Position numbers and translations under genes: made by a program. A DNA stretch of 7,079 bases, taken from NCBI GenBank assembly GCA_964459065.1, contig CAYWMN010000201.1, positions 1 through 7,079 on the forward strand, read 5' to 3'. Shown here in pieces: positions 1-6,400 of this stretch. Within the stretch, counting starts at the first letter, position 1, and each line of letters opens with the position of its first letter. The notes under the pieces were generated by a model. It was given only the letters and a program-made list of their open reading frames with translations, had not been told where the DNA came from and made no database searches. Source of the DNA: JAMCXS01 sp964459065. GTDB taxonomy: Bacteria > Acidobacteriota > Terriglobia > UBA7540.

Positions 1-55
1 CGAACCAGGGTTCCATGCTCCAAAGGCATGTGTCCTACCACTGGACGACCTCCCA
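1..55 (-). tRNA. tRNA-Gln (anticodon TTG), 3' part cut off by the window edge
   Basis: Read on the minus strand, the sequence folds as the first 55 bases of a tRNA. It has a 7-base 5' acceptor arm (TGGGAGG), a D arm with stem GTCC/GGAC and a GG-containing loop, and a perfect 5-bp anticodon stem CATGC/GCATG around loop CTTTGGA. A short variable loop and a T arm starting CCTGG-TTCG follow. The anticodon is TTG (window 23-21), which reads glutamine codons CAA and, by wobble, CAG. The 5' base is T; a weak 1-72 pair is a known identity feature of tRNA-Gln. The last part of the T loop, the 3' acceptor strand and any encoded CCA lie outside the window. It lies 93 bases downstream of ispE on the same strand with no good promoter of its own, so it may be cut out of an ispE read-through transcript. 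Confidence 0.94.
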
Positions 56-78
56 TTACCCTGACTCGAAAATCGTCG

Positions 79-98
79 TTGACACCGCTTGACAGCGC
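79..98. repeat. Tandem 10-base direct repeat in the ispE / tRNA-Gln gap
   Basis: Two adjacent 10-base units, TTGACACCGC (79-88) and TTGACAGCGC (89-98), differ at one base. They lie about 24 to 43 bases upstream of the mature 5' end of the tRNA. On the plus strand each unit contains a perfect -35-like TTGACA, but no -10 box lies at a suitable distance. On the minus strand the units read as two TGTCAA motifs one helical turn apart. The rest of the gap (56-148) holds a short hairpin (GTCGC/GCGAC, 123-137) without a T tract, and no gene. The role is unknown, and chance similarity cannot be excluded. Confidence 0.5.
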
Positions 99-148
99 CT
101 TGCTGTGTTCGCGGGGTTCGGGTCGCTCCAGGCGACGCCGGCGGGGAT

Positions 149-1042
149 TCAATCCCTCAACACTCGCCGCCGATACTCGGCTCTCCGAAGCGTCCGGACC
201 TTAAAAAACTGCCATTCCGCAGGGATGAATCTCCGTGCGCGATTGATTTGTTGGGCGGATTTAAAGACGGCGTAGATCGCTGATCCACTACCCGTCAGGG
301 AGGCTGTTTCGGCCCCGGCCCGGATGAGCTGACCCTTTACTTTTGCCAGCTCAGGCCACCTCGCGAAAACGAATCTCTCAAAATCGTTTTCGGCCGGCCC
401 CCATTGCTCCAGGGGAAAAGGTGACCGCTTGCCCAAATTAGATATTCTATGCTGATCGCCGCCCGCCGTCAATTGCAAATCGATGGCCTGGTAAGCCTCC
501 GCGGTTGAAACTGAAAACCCCGGGAAAACGATCAGGCACGGCCGCGCCGGCAAATCCGTAAGCGGATAGATCTCCTCGCCGCGCCCGCACCCCAGCACGC
601 GGCCGCCTTGCAGGAACAGCGGCACGTCGGAGCCCAGGCGGGCCGCAAGCTCCAGGAGCTTTTCCTGATCCAGGGCGTTTCCGCTCAAACGCTCCAGCGC
701 TGCCAGCGTCATGGCCGCATCGCTGCTTCCGCCTCCCAGGCCCGCTCCCGAGGGAATCTTTTTCGTCAGGCGCAGCGTAATGCCCGATTGGAGCCGCCGG
801 GCCTGCCGCCAGAGTTCGGCCGCCCGGCAGACAAGATTTTCCGGCCCGGAGGGCACGTCCGGCGAGCTGCATTCCAGGCGAACGGGGCCCCGGCGGGTGG
901 AGAGCGCCGCCTCAAGCCGGTCCGCAAGGCTGACCGTTTGATAGACGGTTCGGATTTCGTGGTAACCGTCCGGTCTTTTGCCCAGGACCTTGAGCCCGAG
1001 GTTAATCTTCGCAAACGCGCGAAATTGGATGGTTTTTCTCAA
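149..1042 (-). CDS. ispE: 4-diphosphocytidyl-2-C-methyl-D-erythritol kinase (IspE)
   Basis: This is the cytosolic GHMP-family kinase of the MEP (non-mevalonate) isoprenoid pathway. It uses ATP to phosphorylate the 2-hydroxyl of CDP-methylerythritol. The 297 residues match the usual family length (about 280-300). The N-terminal substrate motif AKINLGL is at residues 11-17, followed by RPDGYHE (23-29). The glycine-rich ATP-binding motif PSGAGLGGGSSDAA is at 97-110. GSDVPLF (137-143) carries the expected catalytic aspartate at 139, and the C-terminal GHMP motif SLTGSGSAIYAVF is at 248-260. The start is TTG: an in-frame TGA lies seven codons upstream, and no ATG or GTG occurs between it and the AKINL motif. 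No strong ribosome binding site precedes it. The gene follows the TPR gene after 82 bases and precedes tRNA-Gln by 93, all on one strand. The protein looks intact. Family and function are secure; only the exact start is uncertain. Confidence 0.97.
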   Translation of the reverse strand: MRKTIQFRAFAKINLGLKVLGKRPDGYHEIRTVYQTVSLADRLEAALSTRRGPVRLECSSPDVPSGPENLVCRAAELWRQARRLQSGITLRLTKKIPSGAGLGGGSSDAAMTLAALERLSGNALDQEKLLELAARLGSDVPLFLQGGRVLGCGRGEEIYPLTDLPARPCLIVFPGFSVSTAEAYQAIDLQLTAGGDQHRISNLGKRSPFPLEQWGPAENDFERFVFARWPELAKVKGQLIRAGAETASLTGSGSAIYAVFKSAQQINRARRFIPAEWQFFKVRTLRRAEYRRRVLRD

Positions 1043-1064
1043 GGAATCGGGTAATGACGCTCAG

Positions 1065-1093
1065 ATTCGAAGGCGTTTGTTTCGTCCTGCCAA
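1065..1093 (-). promoter_or_regulatory. Weak sigma70-like promoter candidate for ispE
   Basis: On the minus strand, TTGGCA (1093-1088) and TCGAAT (1070-1065) are separated by 17 bases. The -35 matches consensus at 5 of 6 positions and the -10 at 4 of 6. Transcription would begin near 1058, leaving a leader of about 16 bases before the TTG start, which would fit the lack of a clear ribosome binding site. The -35 overlaps an interrupted palindrome, CAAAAG-C-CTTTTG (1091-1103). The match is modest, and read-through from the TPR gene would also serve ispE. Confidence 0.3.
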
Positions 1094-1124
1094 AAGCCTT
1101 TTGCTCCTAGTCGGCCGTGGAGGA

Positions 1125-3188
1125 TTACCGGATCTCGTGCTTCAGGCGGTTGAGCTGTTTGCGGAGTTTGGCAGCCTGGTGCGGTCCAAAATCACTGGCG
1201 TTCTTTTTGCGCCAGATCTTCAGCGCGTGCTCCCACTGGCGCTGGGCCTCGGCTTTTTTCCCCAGTGCCAGGTAGACATAGCCCAGATGTTCCCGGATCG
1301 TCGGGTCGTTGGAAATCAGGCGCACGGCCTTTTGCAGCGGGGCTTCGGCTTGCTGGAAGCTCTTCATTTTGTAATAGGCCCAGCCCAGGCTGTCCAGGTA
1401 AGCTCCGTTATTGGGTTCCAGCTGCAGAGCTTTCTTGATGTAATGGACCGACTCCTGCAGCCGAACGCCGCGGTCCGCCAGCATATAGCCCAGGTAATTG
1501 GCCGCCGCATCGTTGAGCGGGTCAATGGCCAGGACTTTTTTGAATTGCTCTTCGGCCAGGTCGTATTTCTTTTCGCGATCGTAAACCGACCCCAGCAGGA
1601 ACCAGGCATACTCCTGATCATCCGGATTGTTGCTCAGAGCGAGCGCCTTCTGAATGACCGCCTCCGCCTTCGGGTAGGCCTTGCCCTGCAAATAGACCTG
1701 GGCCATGGCCAGGTATATGGTCCGGTCTTCAGGCGTGTTGTTGAGCATTCCCTTGAGCTGCTTAATCGCTTCCGCCCGGCGGCCCTGCGTTCCCAGCAGC
1801 GAGGCCCGCTGCAGCAGAAGCTGCTGGTTGTTCGGATACTTCTGAATGGCTTCGTTGGCCTCGGACAAAGCCTGGCGCGGTTGATGGTTTGCCTGGTAGG
1901 CCTGGATAATTAACGATTCGCCTCGCGGCGCCTGGTCGCTGCCCAGTGCCACGATCTGGCGGAAAGTCTCAATGGCTTTTGCGGTCTTTTCCTGGCTCTG
2001 GTAAGCCTGTCCCAGACTCTGCAGGAAAATCGCCCGGTTATTGGCCTCAGCCGGGTTGTAATGCCCGCCGGACCGGGCGGTTTTCTTCAGCAGTCCCTCC
2101 AGCAGGGTGATCGCTTGGGCGTTGTTGCCGACCGTCTCTTCCAACAGCGCCTGCTGGTAGGGAACTTCCAGGTTATTGGGTGAAAGGCTGGCGGCTTGCT
2201 GAAAGTCCCGCCGCGCGTCATCGAACCGGCCCATTTCACGGTCGAGTTGGCCCAGGCGGAGATAGGTGTCTCCATCTTGCGGGCTGACCTTCAGGATTTG
2301 CTCCAGCTGATTGCGGGCTTCCTGCATCTTGCCGTCCTGCATCAGCGCTTCCGCGTAAGCGCGGCGGAGGCGCTGGCTGTCCGGCTCCCTCTGCAAGGCT
2401 TGCTGGAAAGAACTCTCGGCGCTGCTGAGGTTGTGAGTCTGCCGGTAGGCGTTGCCCAGCAGGTAGAGCAGCGAGGGATCCATCCGGTTTTCCGGAACGC
2501 TCTTGAGCAGATGGATGATCTTCTGGTACTCGCCTTGGTCGTAATAAACCTGGGTCAGGTTGACCAGCACGTTGTGCGAGTCCGGATTGTTTTCGAGAAT
2601 CCTTTTGAAAATGGCCTCGGCTTTTTGCGGTTCGTTGCTCACTTTGTAGAGCCGCCCCAGGATCAGCGCGGATTCCGAATCGCTAGGGTCAAGCCGCACC
2701 ACGGCTTCAAACTGGGTGATGGTCTTGTGAAGGATCTCGGGAACGGATTTGCCTGCTTGCGCCTTGCCCAGAGTTCCCAAATAAATGTGGGCCAGCAGCC
2801 GGTGCGCTTCCACGTAGTTGGGATTGGTTTTAAGAATCGCATTCGCTTCGTTGATGGCGTCGCTAACGCGCGTCACGCGCCAGTAAAGCTCCGCCAGCTG
2901 CACCCGCAGGAACAGGGAAGAGGGGTCGGCCGCAATCGCCTTCTTGTATTCGGCAATCGCGCGCTCGACGTAATCGCCGCGGTTATAGATGCCCGCCAGT
3001 TCCTTATAACGTTCGGCCAGCATGTAATGGTAATAAGCTGTCGAGAGGTCCGGCGCCGCGGCCTGCGCCTGAACGGCCGAAGGTTTCCTGGTGTTTTCGG
3101 CGGGCGCCTGCGCCGCGCCCAGGCTCGTCGAGCCCAGCAAAAGTAGACTGATTCCAACCGCCCAAATTTTCATGCTTTTCCCAATCAT
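1125..3188 (-). CDS. Exported protein of about 17 tetratricopeptide (TPR) repeats
   Basis: This 687-residue protein has an N-terminal Sec-type signal peptide: lysine, then a hydrophobic stretch at about residues 8-20, ending in SLGAAQA near 28. There is no lipobox cysteine. A short Ala/Gln/Pro-rich linker leads into TPR units that fill nearly all the rest (about 55-660), most close to 34 residues. The third has an insertion around 140-155 and the ninth one around 369-380. A basic tail ends the protein (661-687). The last repeats carry the motifs NYLGYMLAD (564-572), LDSLGWAYYK (598-607) and EHLGYVYLALGK (633-644), a C-terminal pattern shared by long bacterial TPR proteins often encoded next to ispE. 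TPRs are protein-binding scaffolds with no catalytic residues; the partner is unknown and an envelope role is inferred. Two ATGs compete: residue 1 has AAGGG 12 bases upstream, while residue 6 gives a more typical signal peptide beginning MKIW. A strong promoter lies just upstream. Confidence 0.9.
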   Translation of the reverse strand: MIGKSMKIWAVGISLLLLGSTSLGAAQAPAENTRKPSAVQAQAAAPDLSTAYYHYMLAERYKELAGIYNRGDYVERAIAEYKKAIAADPSSLFLRVQLAELYWRVTRVSDAINEANAILKTNPNYVEAHRLLAHIYLGTLGKAQAGKSVPEILHKTITQFEAVVRLDPSDSESALILGRLYKVSNEPQKAEAIFKRILENNPDSHNVLVNLTQVYYDQGEYQKIIHLLKSVPENRMDPSLLYLLGNAYRQTHNLSSAESSFQQALQREPDSQRLRRAYAEALMQDGKMQEARNQLEQILKVSPQDGDTYLRLGQLDREMGRFDDARRDFQQAASLSPNNLEVPYQQALLEETVGNNAQAITLLEGLLKKTARSGGHYNPAEANNRAIFLQSLGQAYQSQEKTAKAIETFRQIVALGSDQAPRGESLIIQAYQANHQPRQALSEANEAIQKYPNNQQLLLQRASLLGTQGRRAEAIKQLKGMLNNTPEDRTIYLAMAQVYLQGKAYPKAEAVIQKALALSNNPDDQEYAWFLLGSVYDREKKYDLAEEQFKKVLAIDPLNDAAANYLGYMLADRGVRLQESVHYIKKALQLEPNNGAYLDSLGWAYYKMKSFQQAEAPLQKAVRLISNDPTIREHLGYVYLALGKKAEAQRQWEHALKIWRKKNASDFGPHQAAKLRKQLNRLKHEIR

Positions 3189-3221
3189 TGCGTGGTTTTG
3201 CCCTTATAAGCCTCGTAGCAA

Positions 3222-3250
3222 ATTATCGCATACGGCCGGGGGGGTGTCAA
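3222..3250 (-). promoter_or_regulatory. Strong sigma70-type promoter for the TPR (-ispE-tRNA) transcript
   Basis: On the minus strand a perfect -35 box TTGACA (3250-3245) is followed, after exactly 17 bases, by GATAAT (3227-3222), which matches the -10 consensus at 5 of 6 positions. Transcription would start near 3215, giving a leader of about 27 bases to the first ATG or about 42 to the second. The spacer begins with seven consecutive Cs (Gs on the plus strand, 3238-3244) directly after the -35 box. This is the best promoter match in the window, and it is well placed for the TPR gene and whatever is co-transcribed with it. Confidence 0.75.
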
Positions 3251-3269
3251 AATTCGCACCTGATTTGTA

Positions 3270-3298
3270 TTGTCATCCCGCCCGGCTGGTGATATACA
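3270..3298 (+). promoter_or_regulatory. Candidate sigma70-type promoter for the glycoside hydrolase gene
   Basis: TTGTCA (3270-3275) and TATACA (3293-3298) are separated by 17 bases, matching the -35 at 5 of 6 and the -10 at 4 of 6. Transcription would begin near 3305, giving a leader of about 135 bases before the ATG at 3440, long enough to carry a regulatory site. It diverges from the TPR promoter, with 19 bases between the two -35 boxes. Strength and use cannot be judged from sequence alone. Confidence 0.45.
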
Positions 3299-3372
3299 GG
3301 CGGAGACATTCAAATACTAAGAATTCCGCAGCGCGCTTGCAGGCTCCTCAATACCTCAGTTTTTGCAGCCTT

Positions 3373-3397
3373 GTGCCATCACCGGGAGTCTTGGCAC
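3373..3397. repeat. Inverted repeat GTGCCA-N13-TGGCAC in the hydrolase leader
   Basis: Perfect 6-base arms GTGCCA (3373-3378) and TGGCAC (3392-3397) flank 13 bases, centred near 3385. That is downstream of the candidate promoter and 43 bases upstream of the start codon. It could be an operator half-site pair or a leader hairpin that ends well before the ribosome binding site. Short arms like these also arise by chance in GC-rich DNA. Confidence 0.3.
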
Positions 3398-3420
3398 CGA
3401 ACTGTTGCGCGCCCGTTTTT

Positions 3421-3431
3421 AAAGGAAAGGA
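3421..3431 (+). promoter_or_regulatory. Ribosome binding site fixing the hydrolase start
   Basis: AAAGGAAAGGA ends 8 bases before the ATG at 3440, an appropriate Shine-Dalgarno position. It decides against the longer reading frame that opens with TTG at 3371: that version would add 23 non-signal-like residues ahead of the Tat signal and would read through this site as coding sequence. Confidence 0.75.
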
Positions 3432-3439
3432 TCTTTCTG

Positions 3440-6400
3440 ATGACAAACCACTACAGCCGGCGAAAATTTCTGCGGGATTCTGCGATGCTTGCCATGACGC
3501 CGGCGCTGCCGGGCCTCACCGGAGGATTGGCCTTTTCGGCGCCGGAGGCTTCACCGGACCTTCCGCCCGGAGCGCCAATTCCCGATTTGCAGAGTGGTTT
3601 TCTGAGCCCGCCCCCGGCCGCTCAGCCCTGGGTTTACTGGTTTGTCTCCAACGGCAACATCACCCGCGAGGGCATCACCGCAGACCTTGAAGCCATGCAC
3701 CGCGTGGGCATCCGCGGCGTCCTCTACATGGAAGTCGACCAATTTGTTCCGCCCGGTCCGGTCCGCTTTATGACCCCCGAGTGGCGCCGGATGATTCAGC
3801 ACGCCGTCAAAGAAGCCACCCGCCTGGGCATCACGATTGACATGAACAATGACGCCGGCTGGTGCGGCAGCGGCGGCCCGTGGATCACTCCCGAGCTTTC
3901 CATGCAGATGATCGTCTGGAGCGAGTCGCACCACCAGGGCCCCGGGCATTTCTCCGGGGTGCTGCCGCAACCGCGCACCAACAAAGGTTATTACCGCGAC
4001 ATTGCCGTGCTGGCTTTTCCCACGCCCCGCGCGGGCCTGGTTCGCATGGCCGACCGTTCCCCCAAGATCACTTGCGGAGTCCATCGGGAAAGTTTTGACT
4101 CCGCCCCGCTGACGGACGGCAACATCGCAACGGTCGCGACGCTTCCGCCGCCAGCCAAGGGCCAGCCGCAGGTCCTGAACATTGAATTCGCGGAGCCTTT
4201 CACGGCGCGCGCGGTCACGCTGGCGCCCGTTCCGCGCTTCTCCACCATCAACGGAACGCTTGAGGTCTCCGACGATGGCCGCGAATACCGCGCCGTCCAG
4301 CCGGTCACCTTCTACTGGCCGATCTCTTCCATGAACTTCCCCGAAGTGTCTTCCCGCTATTACCGGATTGTCCTGCAACCCAAGCGACACCAGTTCGATG
4401 ACCCCTTTGCCAAGGGCATTCCGATTGCCGAAGTGGAATTGCACCCCGATCGGCGCCTGGAAGACGTGCCGGGGAAAGCCGCTTACGTCCGCCGGTTTAG
4501 GACATCCGTTTCCGACGAACAGCCGGTGCCGCGGGATATGGCCGTCGAGCGGGACAAGGTTCTCGATCTCAGCCCCAAGATGGATCGCGATGGACGGCTC
4601 AACTGGGAAGTTCCCCCCGGCCATTGGACGGTCCTCCGCCTGGGCCACACCTCCACCGGAGTGATGAACCATCCGGCGCCCAAAGAAGGCCTGGGCCTGG
4701 AGTCGGATAAGCTCAGCAAGCGGGCCACCCAGGTGCAGTTTGACGGTTTGATGGGCAAGCTCCTCAAGGATCAGGCGGCCGTGGGCGGCAAATCGCTCAC
4801 CCTGACCCACATTGACAGTTGGGAAACCGGCTCGCAGAACTGGACGCCCGGATTCTGGAAGATTTTCAGGGACCGGTACGGTTATGACCTTCTTCCGTAC
4901 TTGCCGACGCTGACCGGACGCGCCGTGGAAAGCCGCGAAATCTCTGAGCGGTTCCTGTGGGACTTGCGGCGGCTGGTGGGCGATCTGCTGCTCGCGAACT
5001 ACGCCGGGCACATGCAGGAGCTCAGTCATCAGCATGGACTGAAGCTTTCGATTGAGGCCTATGGCGGCGGCCCGCTGGACGAGGTTGCTTACGGCGGGCG
5101 GGCGGACGTTCCCATGAGCGAATTCTGGACCGGAGTGAAGCCGGGGTTGTGGAATAAGGAGATGGCCTCCTCCGCGCACGTCTACGGACGTCCCGTCTGC
5201 GGCGCGGAATCCTTTACGGCTATTCCTCGCAACGGCAAATGGCAAAACCATCCTTTCAAGCTCAAAGCGCTTGGCGATCACGCCATGACGCTGGGCATCA
5301 ATCACTTTGTCTTTCACCGTTACTCCATGCAGCCCTGGCTCCACGAGGCGCCGGGCATGACGATGGGCCCCTATGGCATTCATTACGAGCGCACCAACAC
5401 CTGGTGGGAACAGTCGCGGGCGTGGATCAGCTATCTCGCCCGTTGCCACTTCCTGCTGCAGCGGGGCGTCTTTGTGGCGGATGTGGCTTATCTGGGCACG
5501 GAAAACGTTCCCAATTCCTTTCCGGAGCGCCCCGACCTCAATCCCGGAATTCCCGACGGCTACGACTACGACGATCTGCCCCCGGAAGCCTTGATCAAGC
5601 AGATGACGGTGCGCGGCGGACGGCTGGAGCTTCCGAGCGGCATGAGCTACCGGGTCCTGGTCCTTCCTCCCGGCAGGACGATGAGGCCGGCGCTATTGTC
5701 GAAAATCAAGGAGCTGGTGCTGGCGGGCGCAACCGTGGTAGGCCCGCCGCCCTCCGCTTCACCCAGCCTGGCCAATTATCCCCAGTGCGACGGCGAAATC
5801 CGGCGGTTGACCTCTGAACTGTGGGGTGACTGCGACGGGGTGATGCTGAACGAAAATCGTCTGGGCCGCGGCCGGGTGATTTGGGGCCGGCCGCTCAAAG
5901 AGGTGCTGAATGATCTCGACGCGCCGCCGGATTTTGACTGCCAGGACGCGAAGGTGGGCGACGAAATCCGCTATATTCACCGCCGCGATGACGAAGACGA
6001 AATTTACTTTGTCGCCAGCAGCAGCCCGTCGGCCCGCCGATTCCTCTGCACTTTCCGTGTTAAGGGCATGCGGCCGGAACTCTGGTGGCCCGATAGCGGC
6101 CGGATCGACCCTGTCGCCGTATACGACCAGCAGGGCGACGGCATCCGGATTCCCCTTTCGCTCGACCCTTACGGCTCCGTCTTTGTGGTCTTCCGCAACA
6201 GCGGAATATCGGAGCAGCGGATCGTCTCCGTGCGGCGGAACGACGTGGAGATTTCAGGAATTCCAGAGACTCCGGTGGCTGAAATTCAGCTTCGGCATCC
6301 GCTGGGCCGCTTCGATCTGCAGCCGGGCGGAGGCTATTCCATTGAAGTCGACCAGCCCGGCGCCTACGATTTGAAAACCGCCGCCGGGCGCGCCTTGCGC

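Noticed and set aside
123..137. Hairpin GTCGC/GCGAC just after ispE as a terminator
   Set aside because: The stem is only five pairs and no T tract follows on either strand; it would not separate ispE from the tRNA convincingly.
89..283. Small plus-strand frame overlapping the 3' end of ispE
   Set aside because: It is mostly antisense to ispE, has no ribosome binding site or recognisable product, and starts inside the tandem repeat.
1091..1103. Palindrome CAAAAG-C-CTTTTG between the TPR gene and ispE as a terminator
   Set aside because: A one-base centre cannot form a stable full hairpin, and the arms are A/T-rich with no T tract after them.
978..3146. Long plus-strand frames (978-1913 and 2196-3146) opposite the TPR gene
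   Set aside because: They mirror the TPR repeats on the opposite strand; the hydrophobic, Leu/Val-rich products reflect the complement of repeat codons rather than a real membrane protein.
1125..3188. Internal repetition of the TPR gene as a DNA-level repeat array
   Set aside because: The units are conserved only at the protein level as degenerate 34-residue repeats; no near-identical DNA copies were seen.
3371..3439. A TTG start 23 codons upstream for the hydrolase
   Set aside because: The ATG at 3440 has a good ribosome binding site and places the twin-arginine motif at residue 7; the longer version would bury both.
3551..5449. Long open frame of 632 codons on the minus strand inside the hydrolase gene
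   Set aside because: It is fully antisense to a gene with clear GH106 motifs, its product is rich in Arg, Gly, His and Pro without any recognisable motif, and such frames are common opposite GC-rich genes.
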